From contig JANXZC010000168.1 of assembly GCA_025355725.1 (NCBI GenBank), positions 1 through 53,942 on the forward strand: DNA of 53,942 nt, in the 5' to 3' direction. Within the stretch, counting starts at the first letter, position 1; each line of letters begins with the position of its first letter. Of this stretch, positions 28,094 through 37,771 are shown piece after piece. This DNA is from Syntrophus sp. (in: bacteria). GTDB taxonomy: Bacteria; Desulfobacterota; Syntrophia; Syntrophales; UBA8958. Both the position numbers and the translations under genes were made by a program. The notes below the pieces were generated by a model. That model did no database searches. It was not told where the DNA came from and saw only the letters and a program-made list of their open reading frames with translations.

Positions 28094-28420
28094 TTGATCG
28101 ATACAGCTTATGCTATGGGAGGGATGGGCGGCGGTATGCCGGGGGCCGGAGGAGATTGGAGTTTCATGCTGGTGATGGCGATTCTGTTCGCCATCTTTTA
28201 TTTTCTCCTCATCCGTCCACAACAGCAGAAACAGAAGGAATTGAAATCTATGCTCGATAACCTGGCCCACGGAGATACGGTAGTGACCTCCGGGGGAATT
28301 CATGGAAAGGTCGTCGCGCTGACTGACGCCATTGTTACCCTTGAGATTGCCGATAAAATCAGGATCAAGATTTCGAGAAGTTTCATCGGCACCGTGCTCC
28401 AGAAGGCAGGCAAGGAATAA
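28094..28420 (+). CDS. yajC: Sec translocon accessory protein YajC
   Basis: Small inner-membrane partner of SecDF. The 108-residue protein has a Gly/Met-rich N-terminus, one transmembrane helix (about 24-41) ending in LLIRPQQQKQKE, and a small SH3-like cytosolic part. The start is TTG at 28094, chosen because GGAGGAAAGG lies just upstream and no in-frame ATG is as well placed. Confidence 0.94.
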   Translation: MIDTAYAMGGMGGGMPGAGGDWSFMLVMAILFAIFYFLLIRPQQQKQKELKSMLDNLAHGDTVVTSGGIHGKVVALTDAIVTLEIADKIRIKISRSFIGTVLQKAGKE

Positions 28421-28477
28421 GAAATGAAAATTTGCAAACTATCAATTAAAAATGAGCAACGATAAGCGAGGTAAGGC

Positions 28478-30082
28478 ATGATTAAGAGCATTAGCATCCG
28501 GGCGGCCATAACGGTTGTGGTCTGTCTTGCCGCCCTTTTTTATCTCATTCCATCCCTGACGAATAATCTACCGGAATATTGGAAGAAGAACCTTCCGGCA
28601 GATAAGATTCCATTAGGTCTCGACCTTCAGGGGGGCATCCACCTGGTTCTGGAGGTAGACACCAACAAGGCGGTGGAAGCCATTCTGTCTCGTTCTGCGG
28701 AAAGCCTGAAAGAGACTCTCATGGAAAAAAAGGTTCGTTTCCGGTTTGTCGAAAAGACGGGGAATAACCTGTCCGCCGCCTATGAATTTCCCGATAGCCA
28801 ATCCAAGGCGGCATTTGAGAAAATCCTTCAAGATTCCTATCCTGATCTGGAATCCGGCTCCTCAGAAATCCGTGATGGGCGGGAAACTGTCACCGTCCGC
28901 ATCAAAGAGAAGCGGATCGGGGAACTCAAAAAACGCGCCATAGAGCAGAGTCTCGAAACTATCCGCAACCGCGTTGACCAATTCGGCGTTACGGAGCCGG
29001 AAATCATCCCGGAAGGAAAGGACCGCATCGTTATCCAACTACCCGGCATCAAAGACACAGAACGGGCGAAAAACCTCATCGGCAAGACGGCCCTTCTGGA
29101 ATTCAAAATCGTTGACGAAGAACACCCTCTTGCAGAAGCCGTGCGGGGAAACGTCCCCGAGGGCAGTCAGTTGGCCTATGAATACCGGGTAGATCGGGAA
29201 TCGGGACGCCGCATCAACAGCCCGATCCTGCTGAAGGCCAAAACCGTCATGACCGGCAGCGCCCTTGAGAGTGCCAAGGTTGCTATCGGTGACCGGTTTG
29301 GCGAACCCTACGTTTCCCTGAAGTTCAATGCCCAGGGCGCCCAGGATTTCGACCGGATTACGGGAGAAAACGTCAAAAAGCGCATGGCCATCGTTCTGGA
29401 CGGCGCCGTCTATTCAGCCCCGGTAATTCAGGAAAGGATTTCCGGTGGCAACGCTCAGATTTCCGGTTCCTTCACGATGGACGAGGCCAAAGACCTGTCC
29501 ATCGTTCTCCGGGCGGGCGCGTTACCGGCCCCGGTTACCATCCTGGAAGAAAGGACGGTCGGACCTTCCTTGGGACAGGATTCCATCGACAAGGGCGCCT
29601 GGGCAGCCGCTATCGGCTTATTCGCCGTAGCCATGTTCATGATCGTCTATTACAAACTCTCCGGGGTGGTGGCCAATATCGCTCTGATTTTGAATATGGT
29701 CCTTCTTCTTGGGTTTCTCGCAGCATTTCGGGCCACCCTGACCCTGCCCGGTATCGCCGGCATTGTCCTGATCATCGGTATGTCGGTGGACGCCAATGTG
29801 CTGATCTTTGAAAGAATCCGGGAAGAAATCCGGGCTGGAAAAACGCCCCGGGTGGCTGTGGAAACGGGATACGGCAAGGCGTTTCTCACCATTCTGGATA
29901 CGAATGTCAATGCCCTGATTGCCTGCCTTTTCCTCTTTGGATTCGGAACGGGGCCGGTCAAGGGTTTTGCCATGACCCTGAGCGTCGGTATTGTCGCCAG
30001 TCTCTTCACGGCGGTATTCGTTACCCGGATCATCTTCGACTATTTTATCTGGAATCGCAAGATCTCCACGATTAGCGTGTAA
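28478..30082 (+). CDS. secD: Protein translocase subunit SecD
   Basis: Membrane subunit that uses the proton-motive force to pull proteins out of the Sec channel. The 534-residue protein has an N-terminal helix, the GLDLQGGIHLVLEV motif, a large periplasmic P1 domain (about 45-370) and a C-terminal block of five helices with GMSVDANVLIFERIREE. Directly upstream of secF with a 12-bp gap. Confidence 0.97.
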   Translation: MIKSISIRAAITVVVCLAALFYLIPSLTNNLPEYWKKNLPADKIPLGLDLQGGIHLVLEVDTNKAVEAILSRSAESLKETLMEKKVRFRFVEKTGNNLSAAYEFPDSQSKAAFEKILQDSYPDLESGSSEIRDGRETVTVRIKEKRIGELKKRAIEQSLETIRNRVDQFGVTEPEIIPEGKDRIVIQLPGIKDTERAKNLIGKTALLEFKIVDEEHPLAEAVRGNVPEGSQLAYEYRVDRESGRRINSPILLKAKTVMTGSALESAKVAIGDRFGEPYVSLKFNAQGAQDFDRITGENVKKRMAIVLDGAVYSAPVIQERISGGNAQISGSFTMDEAKDLSIVLRAGALPAPVTILEERTVGPSLGQDSIDKGAWAAAIGLFAVAMFMIVYYKLSGVVANIALILNMVLLLGFLAAFRATLTLPGIAGIVLIIGMSVDANVLIFERIREEIRAGKTPRVAVETGYGKAFLTILDTNVNALIACLFLFGFGTGPVKGFAMTLSVGIVASLFTAVFVTRIIFDYFIWNRKISTISV

Positions 30083-30094
30083 TAAGGAGCAGAC

Positions 30095-31003
30095 ATGGAA
30101 CTCGTCAAACCAGGCATCAATATCAATTTCGTCGGCGCAATGAAGTGGTGCGTTATCTTTTCACTCGTACTGACAATGCTATGCGTCGTATCCTTTCTTT
30201 GGAAAGGATTTACCTACGGGATCGACTTTGCGGGGGGCACCCTCGTGCAGATCAAATTCAAGCAGGACACATCCGCCGACGGCATCCGAAAAGTCATGAC
30301 GGGGATCGGCATCAAGGACGCTATCATTCAGCCCTTTGGCATAAATGAGGTCGTGGTCCGGACCGCCGAATCCACTACGGACATGAAAGGACTGGCCGGC
30401 CGCATTGAAGAAGCCCTCAACACCGCTTATGGAAAAGGTAATCTGGAGGTCCAGCGAGTGGAGGTTGTCGGCCCGAAGGTGGGAAAGGATCTGACGAAAA
30501 AAGCCATTATGGCGGTGGTGTTCTCCTGGATAGGGATGCTCATCTATATCGCCTTCCGTTTCGAATTACGCTTCGCTGTCGGCGGCATCGTCGGGGTTAT
30601 TCATGACGTCATCGTGGTACTGGGCATCTTTTCCCTCTTGGAGAAGGAGTTCACCCTCACCATCGTCGCGGCCCTGCTGACCATCATCGGATACTCCATC
30701 CACGATACCATTGTCGTTTTCGACCGTGTCCGGGAAAATATCCCTAAAAATTCAAAAAAGGACCTGCCCACGATAATGAACGAGAGCATCAACCAGACCC
30801 TGAGCCGGACCATTCTGACATCATTCACCGTGGTTCTGGTCGTAGCGGTTCTGTATGTGTTCGGGGGGGCAGTGATCAATGACTTTGCCTTCGCCCTCCT
30901 CGTTGGGGTAATTTTCGGAACCTATTCCTCCGTGTTCATCGCCAGTCCCGTGGTCCTGGCCTGGGAAAAGTACTGGCCTTCACGACCGAGAAGGAAAAAA
31001 TAA
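30095..31003 (+). CDS. secF: Protein translocase subunit SecF
   Basis: Partner of SecD. The 302-residue protein has an N-terminal helix, YGIDFAGGTLVQI, a short periplasmic domain and five C-terminal helices with SIHDTIVVFDRVREN. AAGGAGC precedes the ATG. It ends one base before the TTG of the DUF456 gene. Confidence 0.97.
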   Translation: MELVKPGININFVGAMKWCVIFSLVLTMLCVVSFLWKGFTYGIDFAGGTLVQIKFKQDTSADGIRKVMTGIGIKDAIIQPFGINEVVVRTAESTTDMKGLAGRIEEALNTAYGKGNLEVQRVEVVGPKVGKDLTKKAIMAVVFSWIGMLIYIAFRFELRFAVGGIVGVIHDVIVVLGIFSLLEKEFTLTIVAALLTIIGYSIHDTIVVFDRVRENIPKNSKKDLPTIMNESINQTLSRTILTSFTVVLVVAVLYVFGGAVINDFAFALLVGVIFGTYSSVFIASPVVLAWEKYWPSRPRRKK

Positions 31004-31004
31004 A

Positions 31005-31517
31005 TTGTCTCCCATAGAAATCATCGGCGTAAGCCTGTTTATCATTGTTCTTTTTTTGGGGTTCTTTTCGATTATTTTCGGACTTCCGGGAACCATAATC
31101 ATTGCGGCCGATGTCATCATCTATGCCCTGATCACCGGCTTCCACCCGATCGGGTGGAAGGTGATCCTGATCATGATAGTTCTCGCGGTCCTTGCAGAGA
31201 CGCTGGAATTTTTTATCGGCATGTCTGTGGCCCTCCAGTTTGGCCTGTCGGTGAAAGGATTCTGGGCATCCATTGCCGGAAGCATGATCGGGGCGGCGCT
31301 GCTCACCCCCTTCTTCCTTGGCTTCGGGGCTATTGCCGGGGCCTTTTTAGGGGGATTCGCCGGGGTGTTCACTGTTGAGATGATCAGGCAGCAGCGGATG
31401 AAACCGGCCTTTCGGGCGGGCTACGGAATGATTTTGGGGCGGATCGCGGGAATTTGTGTGAAAGGCTCCCTCGCCTTTACGATGGTCGTCATTTCACTGA
31501 CCACTATTTACTCATGA
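31005..31517 (+). CDS. DUF456-family membrane protein
   Basis: A 170-residue protein with about five hydrophobic helices and Gly-rich repeats (for example GAIAGAFLGGFAGVF), matching DUF456. The start is TTG at 31005, the only start close to the GAAGGAAAAAA ribosome-like site. It sits between secF and lepB and may be co-transcribed with the secretion genes. The role is unknown. A short GC hairpin (31516-31530) overlaps its stop codon but has no T tract. Confidence 0.78.
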   Translation: MSPIEIIGVSLFIIVLFLGFFSIIFGLPGTIIIAADVIIYALITGFHPIGWKVILIMIVLAVLAETLEFFIGMSVALQFGLSVKGFWASIAGSMIGAALLTPFFLGFGAIAGAFLGGFAGVFTVEMIRQQRMKPAFRAGYGMILGRIAGICVKGSLAFTMVVISLTTIYS

Positions 31518-31603
31518 CGGCTTCGCCGTCTTAATGATCGATTTGCAGGCTTTTACCGCAAATCTTTAACCACATAAAGCATATCGAGGAATGAAACGGC
31601 ATT

Positions 31604-32215
31604 ATGACTAAAACCAAATCGAAAATTCAGGAATACGCAGAAGCGATAATCATTGCCATTCTCATTGCCTTTTTTATCCGCACCTTTGTGGTACAGGCCT
31701 TTAAGATCCCTTCCGGGTCCATGAAACCGACTTTGCTTATCGGCGACCACATCCTGGTGAGCAAATTCAGCTACGGAATCAAGATTCCCTATTTCCGGAA
31801 CACCCTGATCCCGATCAGCGACCCCAAAAGAGGGGATATTGTTGTTTTTATTTATCCCGAAGACAGGTCCAAGGATTTCATCAAGAGGGTTATCGGGGTA
31901 GGCGGGGATACCATCGAGATCAAAAATAAAAAGATCTTCCTCAATGGCATGCCCTATGAGGATAAACATGGCGTCTATGTCGATGACTTCATCATCCCGG
32001 GGGCTATCCAGCCCCGGGACAATTTCGGCCCCGCTACCGTGCCCAAGGGCGCCATTTTTACCATGGGAGACAACCGCGATCAGAGTTACGACAGTCGCTT
32101 CTGGGGATTTGTCGATCTCAAGGATGTCATGGGTAAAGCCTTTGTCATCTACTGGTCATGGAACAAGGAAGATAATTCCGTCCGCTGGAGCAGGCTAGGC
32201 AGCCTTCTCCATTAG
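31604..32215 (+). CDS. lepB: Signal peptidase I
   Basis: Cleaves signal peptides from exported proteins at the outer face of the inner membrane. The 203-residue protein has one N-terminal helix (about 12-31), the catalytic serine S39 in PSGSMKPT, the general-base lysine K94 in KRVIGVGGD, and the family box GDNRDQSYDSRFWG. One N-terminal helix and short length resemble the compact type rather than E. coli LepB. Its position after secDF is functionally consistent. Confidence 0.96.
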   Translation: MTKTKSKIQEYAEAIIIAILIAFFIRTFVVQAFKIPSGSMKPTLLIGDHILVSKFSYGIKIPYFRNTLIPISDPKRGDIVVFIYPEDRSKDFIKRVIGVGGDTIEIKNKKIFLNGMPYEDKHGVYVDDFIIPGAIQPRDNFGPATVPKGAIFTMGDNRDQSYDSRFWGFVDLKDVMGKAFVIYWSWNKEDNSVRWSRLGSLLH

Positions 32216-32370
32216 GGAGGCTATTGAAAAACGCCCACCTGCTGCGTTTCCCTCATCCCTCACCGTTCAACGTACTATAAGTACGCCTCACGGCTCATGA
32301 TTTATTCCGCTTCGCTCCATGATTCTGCGAATTCGGGGGCCTTGCACCCGGACATTTTTGAACAGCCTCC
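32216..32370. repeat. 155-bp element with imperfect 16-bp terminal inverted repeats
   Basis: The ends 32216-32231 and 32355-32370 are inverted repeats (14 of 16 match; core GGAGGCT...TGAAAAA type). The element starts immediately after the lepB stop. It carries a central palindrome CGTACT-ATA-AGTACG (32271-32285) and no coding frame. It resembles repeat families scattered in deltaproteobacterial genomes and has the same layout as the 13585-13709 element. Confidence 0.7.
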
Positions 32371-32447
32371 AAACGATACCTTTTTCAGCTGGTGCCCGAA
32401 GGTTGGTCATGTAATAAATGTGACCATCACGAAAAAGAAATCGCCCT

Positions 32448-33728
32448 TCAGGAAACTAATGCACTGATCACCATCGCCACCGACAGCAGGATCAATATTC
32501 CCACTGTCAGCCAAGTGACCCAATTCATGATTTTGCTGTTCACATAATCGCCCATGATCCGGCGATCATTAATCAACAGGAGCATAAAAATCAGAATGAA
32601 GGGTAAGAGCATCCCGTTGATGACCTGGGAGTAAAACATGATGGCAACAAGGGGCATGTTCGGCAAAAGAATAATCGCCGCACCGAGAAAGATCATCAGG
32701 GAGTACAGCCAATAAAACTGGGGGGCTTCGGTGAACTTGTGATTCACGCTGGACTCCCACCCAAAGGCCTCGCAGATCGTGTAGGCCGTCGATAAAGGCA
32801 GGATCGAAGCGGCAAAAAGGGAAGCGTTTAACAGGCCGAAAGCGAAAAGCCAGGTACAATATGCACCGGCAAGGGGAGCCAGGGCCTGGGCCGCATCTTT
32901 GGCCGTTTCAATCTTGATGCCATTCTGAAACAGCGTCACGGCACAGAGCATGATAATAAAGAAAGCTACGATGTTGACCGTAAAAGAACCGACAATGATA
33001 TCGACCCTCGTATAGGCGTAGTCTTCGGCCTTGAGTCCCTTATCTACCACGGAGGACTGAAGATAAAACTGCATCCACGGGGCAATAGTGGTTCCGATAA
33101 TACCAACGGCCATGGTCAGAAAGGCGGGATCGGAACGCATTGTCGGCGTAATCAGCGCTTTTCCAATCTGTCCCCAGTCCGGTTTCCCCATGAAACCCGA
33201 AATAATATAAGAGACATAAAAAAGACAGGCCACCAGGAAGACCTTCTCAACAGATTTATAATTGCCTTTGACAACCAGCCACCAGACGAAAAAAGCCCCG
33301 AAGGGAACAGAGATATATTTGCTGACGCCGAAGATCTCCAGGCTGGCGGCAATTCCGGCAAACTCGGAAATGGTGTTGCCGAGATTGGCTAAAAAAAGGA
33401 CGATCATGAGATAGACGGTAATCCGGGCCCCGAAACGCTCCCGAATCAGGTCGGAGAGACCTTTCCCGGAAACAACGCCCATCCGGGCGCACATCTCCTG
33501 AATGATGATCAGGGCTATGGTGATCGGAATGAGTATCCAGAGGAGGGAGAGTCCATATTGTGCGCCGGCCAGAGAATAGGTGGTAATACCGCCGGCGTCA
33601 TTGTCCACGTTGGAGGTGATGATCCCCGGCCCGATGAGGGCGAAAAGCAATCCCATGGATCGCCAAAATCCCCGTTGGGAAACGCGGTTAAAGATATTCT
33701 TTGGGGATTTATCTTTATTTTCCGGCAT
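32448..33728 (-). CDS. Nramp-family metal transporter with atypical metal-site motifs
   Basis: A 426-residue inner-membrane protein with about eleven helices and the Nramp fold. The helix-1 motif, DPGN in classical Nramp, here reads DAGG (44-47), inside NVDNDAGGITTYSLAGAQYG. The helix-6 motif, MPH in classical members, reads APW (217-219), so the conserved soft-metal methionine is absent. Such replacements characterise Nramp-related branches, some of which move Mg2+. GAAGG before 33728 decides the start. It is 25 bp downstream of an MgtE-N/CBS gene on the same strand. Ion specificity is inferred. Confidence 0.85.
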   Translation of the reverse strand: MPENKDKSPKNIFNRVSQRGFWRSMGLLFALIGPGIITSNVDNDAGGITTYSLAGAQYGLSLLWILIPITIALIIIQEMCARMGVVSGKGLSDLIRERFGARITVYLMIVLFLANLGNTISEFAGIAASLEIFGVSKYISVPFGAFFVWWLVVKGNYKSVEKVFLVACLFYVSYIISGFMGKPDWGQIGKALITPTMRSDPAFLTMAVGIIGTTIAPWMQFYLQSSVVDKGLKAEDYAYTRVDIIVGSFTVNIVAFFIIMLCAVTLFQNGIKIETAKDAAQALAPLAGAYCTWLFAFGLLNASLFAASILPLSTAYTICEAFGWESSVNHKFTEAPQFYWLYSLMIFLGAAIILLPNMPLVAIMFYSQVINGMLLPFILIFMLLLINDRRIMGDYVNSKIMNWVTWLTVGILILLSVAMVISALVS

Positions 33729-33753
33729 TGATGACCTTCGCCTTCGTCCATGA

Positions 33754-35022
33754 TTATTTCTTACCCAAGTGGGGGGCCACAACTTCGAGAAGATTCTTGA
33801 AGAGGATCACCCCCTTGATTCTGTCCCCATCATCCACGACGGGAATCGCCATGAGGCCATATTTTGCAAAAAGATCGGCGATCTCATCTTTATCCTCATC
33901 AATCTGGACGGAGACCACCCGGTCATCCATGAGGTCTGACAGCAGACCCTCCCCGGGGGCCACGAGGAGTTCCTTTAAGCTGATCATGCCCAGGAGACGC
34001 TCGTCCTCGTCAACAACATATACATAATAGATAAAATCCATGTCCTCGGCTTCGCGCCGGATGGTTGAGATGGCTTCATCAACCGTCACCGAAGGCAAGA
34101 AATGAAGAACCGCAGAAGTCATAAGCCCCCCCGCCTCTTCTTCCGGGTGGGTGAGAAGCTCCTTGACGTCTTCCGCCATATCCTGCTCCATCTCCTTCAA
34201 GATCCCTTCCGCCTTCTCTTTGGACAGATCTCCCAAAAGATCCGCCGCTTCACTCAGAGACATTTCTTCTATAATATCTGATGCATCGGCAGCATTCATG
34301 TCTTCGATCAGACTGACCTGAATCTTGGGATCCGTTTCCTCAAGGGTCTCTGCCGCTGTTTCCACATCGAGGGACTTGAAAACATTGCTTCGCTGACGCA
34401 TATCAAGGTCTTCGATAATATCCGCCAGATCAGCCGGATGGATACGGGAGAGACGGTCCTGGGCGATCTTTAGACGCAGGAGATCAGGCGAGGAAATGGG
34501 TTGGACAAATCTCCATGAGATGAACTGATTTGGCAGATCGTAATCGAAGAGCCCGTGGAGAAAAAGATCAACCACCTTCTCTAATCCGGAGCGACGCATG
34601 AGCCCTCGGAATCCCACATCCACATGCACCAGATGGAGGCTCTGACGGGCTGTAAGAAACTGTAGATCATTGACCCGGAGGACCTTGGCGCCGTGGGTAT
34701 CCACAATCTGCTTGTCCAGCAGGGCATCCTTCAGCAGCAGTTCGTTGTCCCGCAAGGATGGCGCCCTGAAATCATCGGAACAGACGCTATGCGCCTTGAA
34801 TGGACGCTGCCCTTCCTCAATGCCGGGAAAACGATAAAACATCGCCGTCTTCTGCCCCTCCTCGGGGGAGAGCAGGGCGTCGGTGACAATGGGATAAGGT
34901 TCGGCCAGGGTCGCTACCAGATCCATAATCTTGCCCATCGACCGGCCTTCCGGCCCTATGATTGGTTGCCCCAGGATTTCGCTTAAAAACAAAAAAACCT
35001 GAGGCTCAGCATTTATAGCCAC
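33754..35022 (-). CDS. MgtE N-terminal domain plus CBS-pair protein, no membrane part
   Basis: A 422-residue soluble protein. The N-terminal third begins with a PRC-barrel-like segment (EILGQPIIGPEGRSMGKI); the middle (about 195-290) is an MgtE_N-type helical superhelix (HPADLADIIEDL, repeated DI/EEM units); the C-terminus has two CBS domains (about 290-415). The MgtE transmembrane channel is missing. The start is GTG at 35022, with GGAGG eight bases upstream; an ATG at 35094 lacks a site. Paired with the transporter gene, it probably senses Mg2+ or nucleotides and gates or regulates it; this is inference from domains and context. Confidence 0.85.
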   Translation of the reverse strand: MAINAEPQVFLFLSEILGQPIIGPEGRSMGKIMDLVATLAEPYPIVTDALLSPEEGQKTAMFYRFPGIEEGQRPFKAHSVCSDDFRAPSLRDNELLLKDALLDKQIVDTHGAKVLRVNDLQFLTARQSLHLVHVDVGFRGLMRRSGLEKVVDLFLHGLFDYDLPNQFISWRFVQPISSPDLLRLKIAQDRLSRIHPADLADIIEDLDMRQRSNVFKSLDVETAAETLEETDPKIQVSLIEDMNAADASDIIEEMSLSEAADLLGDLSKEKAEGILKEMEQDMAEDVKELLTHPEEEAGGLMTSAVLHFLPSVTVDEAISTIRREAEDMDFIYYVYVVDEDERLLGMISLKELLVAPGEGLLSDLMDDRVVSVQIDEDKDEIADLFAKYGLMAIPVVDDGDRIKGVILFKNLLEVVAPHLGKK

Positions 35023-35191
35023 AATTATCACCTCCAGGCGGCGAGGTATATAGCACAGTCTCAAGTCCATCGGAAAGGCATTTTTTGGTGACAATGTCGA
35101 TTTGATGGTATTCGGTTCATCTGCCCGCTAAACTTCGACAATCTCTCCTTGACATTTATGAATAAAAACATATTATATCACCACTTTACTT

Positions 35192-36829
35192 ATGGAAACG
35201 TATCGCCACATTGAAGGGGGTGAGCACACAGCGACGCCCATCGTCGCGGTTATTCTTTGGATAACGGTGTTCATGGCTCTCCTGGGCTGTCAGACCCTGC
35301 CCATGTACCACAGCGCCGAACCTACCTACGCACTGACCCACCCGGATGACAGTCCCATTGGGGGGAAAATCGCCCCCATCCTGGCGCCCCATCCCGGCCT
35401 GTCGGGGTTTTATCTCCTCGATAACGGGCTGGAGGCATTTGCCGCCCGGGCCCTCATTGTGGATGCGGCCCAGTGGACCATTGATGTCCAGTACTACATG
35501 TATCTCGGCGACAATACGGGGAAGCTGCTCATGGAGCGCCTCCTGCGAGCCGCTGATCGTGGAGTCCGGGTCCGGCTGCTTTTCGATGATCTAAATATCG
35601 CCGGGGCCGATAGATATCTGGAAGCCCTGGACGCCCATCCCAATATCCAGGTTCGCCTCTTCAATCCCTTTCACTATCGGGGCAGCGTCTCCCGGATATT
35701 CGACATGATAGGTGATTTTGGCCGCTTGAATCGGCGGATGCACAACAAGCTCATTGCCGCTGACAACATCCTGGCAATCACGGGCGGTCGGAATATCGGC
35801 GACGAATACTTCGACGCCCGGAGGGATGTAAATTTTAACGATATAGATTTGCTGGCCGTCGGCCCCATTGTGAATGAACTTTCCGATGAATTCGACATTT
35901 ACTGGAACAGCGACGTTGTTTTTTCAATAAAAGCGAATCGAACCACGGAAGAGAAGGGGGATCTGCAAAAGATCCGTCAGCACCTGAGTGCCCATCTCGA
36001 GGCGATGAAGGATTCCGAGTACATAAAGGCCATCGGGCAGACGGCCATGATTCGGGATCTCCTCGTCGGCAGACTGCCCCTTATCTTTGCCCGAGCCAAG
36101 GCCGTCTATGACGCCCCGCAAAAAGTCGTCACCGAACGGGACAAGCTGGCCAAGACAACCCTGGCCGCCAAACTTGAAAAGGCAGTGCCCGACGCCAAGA
36201 CAGAGATCCTCATCTGGTCTCCCTACTTTGTTCCCGGGAAATCGGGAATCGCCTTTCTGAGGAAACTTCGCGACAAAGGGGTCCGTATCCGCGTTTTGAC
36301 GAATTCTCTCGCCGCTACCGATGTCGCAGCCGTCCATGCCGGTTATTCCCGTTATCGGATCGACATGCTGAAGATGGGCATCGAGCTTTATGAACTCAAA
36401 AGGCAGACGGACAACGCCGACACCCCGGCCAAGGGCAAGAAATGGATAGGGGGGAGCAGCGGTGCGAGTCTCCATGCCAAGACCTTTGTCTATGATCGCC
36501 AGACCGTCTTCATCGGGTCCATGAATCTTGACCCCCGCTCACTCCTCCTGAATACGGAAATCGGCCTGGTTATCTACAGTGGTGACCTGGCCGGTCAGGT
36601 CGCCAATCATTTTGAAGAAGGGGTTCGTCCGGAAGTGAGTTACCGCGTTATGCTTGCCGAGGGGAAAGAAGAACAAGCAAAAGAAACGCCAACCAATGAA
36701 GATCAACTGGTCTGGACAGCTAAGGAAGACGGGAAGGAGGTCCGCTATACGGAGGAGCCGGAGGTTGGTTTCTGGCAGCAGGTGCAGGTGGGCATTATAT
36801 CTTTATTCCCCATCGAGGGGCTGCTTTGA
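35192..36829 (+). CDS. Phospholipase D-family lipoprotein, cardiolipin synthase C-like
   Basis: A 545-residue PLD-superfamily protein with two HKD motifs: H184/K186/D191 (in MHNKLIAADN) and H428/K430/D435 (in LHAKTFVYD, followed by GSMNLDPRS). A hydrophobic N-terminal segment ends in ALLGC with C33 as a probable lipidation site, so it is exported. The layout resembles ClsC/YmdC-type cardiolipin synthases. It could make cardiolipin or act as another phosphatidyl transferase. It stands alone, divergent from the metal-transport pair, with no clear ribosome site other than GGAAACG-like purines. Confidence 0.85.
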   Translation: METYRHIEGGEHTATPIVAVILWITVFMALLGCQTLPMYHSAEPTYALTHPDDSPIGGKIAPILAPHPGLSGFYLLDNGLEAFAARALIVDAAQWTIDVQYYMYLGDNTGKLLMERLLRAADRGVRVRLLFDDLNIAGADRYLEALDAHPNIQVRLFNPFHYRGSVSRIFDMIGDFGRLNRRMHNKLIAADNILAITGGRNIGDEYFDARRDVNFNDIDLLAVGPIVNELSDEFDIYWNSDVVFSIKANRTTEEKGDLQKIRQHLSAHLEAMKDSEYIKAIGQTAMIRDLLVGRLPLIFARAKAVYDAPQKVVTERDKLAKTTLAAKLEKAVPDAKTEILIWSPYFVPGKSGIAFLRKLRDKGVRIRVLTNSLAATDVAAVHAGYSRYRIDMLKMGIELYELKRQTDNADTPAKGKKWIGGSSGASLHAKTFVYDRQTVFIGSMNLDPRSLLLNTEIGLVIYSGDLAGQVANHFEEGVRPEVSYRVMLAEGKEEQAKETPTNEDQLVWTAKEDGKEVRYTEEPEVGFWQQVQVGIISLFPIEGLL

Positions 36830-36850
36830 ACTGTCTTTAGCAAACGCCCT

Positions 36851-36905
36851 GGGCTTGTTTCTGAAGAAAATTTTAGCTTTCTCAGTAGTTCCCGTCCACA
36901 AGCCC
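36851..36905. repeat. Extended imperfect stem-loop downstream of the PLD gene
   Basis: Outer arms GGGCTTGT (36851-36858) and ACAAGCCC (36898-36905) are perfect, and an inner CTGA/TCAG plus GAAA/TTTC stem lies inside. There is no T run after it. It may be a processing or factor-dependent termination structure for the phospholipase gene. Confidence 0.4.
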
Positions 36906-36996
36906 TATCCGTTATAGTTCACCTGTCACAGAAGATTTTGAACCGCAAAGATTTTATGAAGTATTCCGCTGCCTCTCTAAATTTCGTCCATAAAAC

Positions 36997-37025
36997 TTGA
37001 CAAAAAGGAACGGATCTTTTATACG
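36997..37025 (+). promoter_or_regulatory. Promoter of the pyrR-pyrB-pyrC operon
   Basis: TTGACA (36997-37002), a 17-bp spacer and TATACG (37020-37025). Transcription would start near 37032 and give a leader of about 185 nt before pyrR, containing the PyrR site and terminator. Confidence 0.7.
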
Positions 37026-37049
37026 TAGCTTGGTTTTTAAATGGTGCGA

Positions 37050-37082
37050 CCTTTTAAATTAATCCTGAGAGATTGAAAAAGG
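37050..37082 (+). promoter_or_regulatory. PyrR-binding RNA element (anti-antiterminator)
   Basis: The sequence AATCCTGAGAGATT (37061-37074) matches the PyrR-box loop consensus ARUCCNGNGAGGYU, with a compensating A-U pair replacing the usual stem pair. The upper stem AAUC/GAUU and a lower stem CCUUUU (37050-37055)/AAAAGG (37077-37082) are separated by a purine-containing internal loop, as in Bacillus pyr leaders. UMP-bound PyrR would hold this hairpin and let the terminator at 37124-37159 form, shutting off the operon. The antiterminator itself could not be seen by eye. Confidence 0.72.
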
Positions 37083-37123
37083 AAAGATGTGAAAAGGGTA
37101 ACGAACAAAATAGTCGTGAGCGG

Positions 37124-37159
37124 GCCTCCCTAAATATCGAGGGGAGGCTTTTTTGTTTT
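37124..37159 (+). terminator. Attenuator terminator in the pyrR leader
   Basis: A perfect 7-bp GC-rich stem (37124-37130 with 37142-37148), an 11-nt loop and a run TTTTTTGTTTTTT. It lies about 60 bp before pyrR and about 40 bp after the PyrR box, so it is inside the operon leader rather than at the end of the preceding gene. Confidence 0.9.
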
Positions 37160-37203
37160 TTAAACATGTATTCAGTTTTATTTTGCTGTTTTGTCGTTGC
37201 TAA

Positions 37204-37767
<564 letters not shown>

Positions 37768-37771
37768 CAAT

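Noticed and set aside
31516-31530. Terminator at the end of the DUF456 gene
   Set aside because: A 6-bp hairpin with a 3-nt loop overlaps the stop codon, but no T tract follows; too weak to list.
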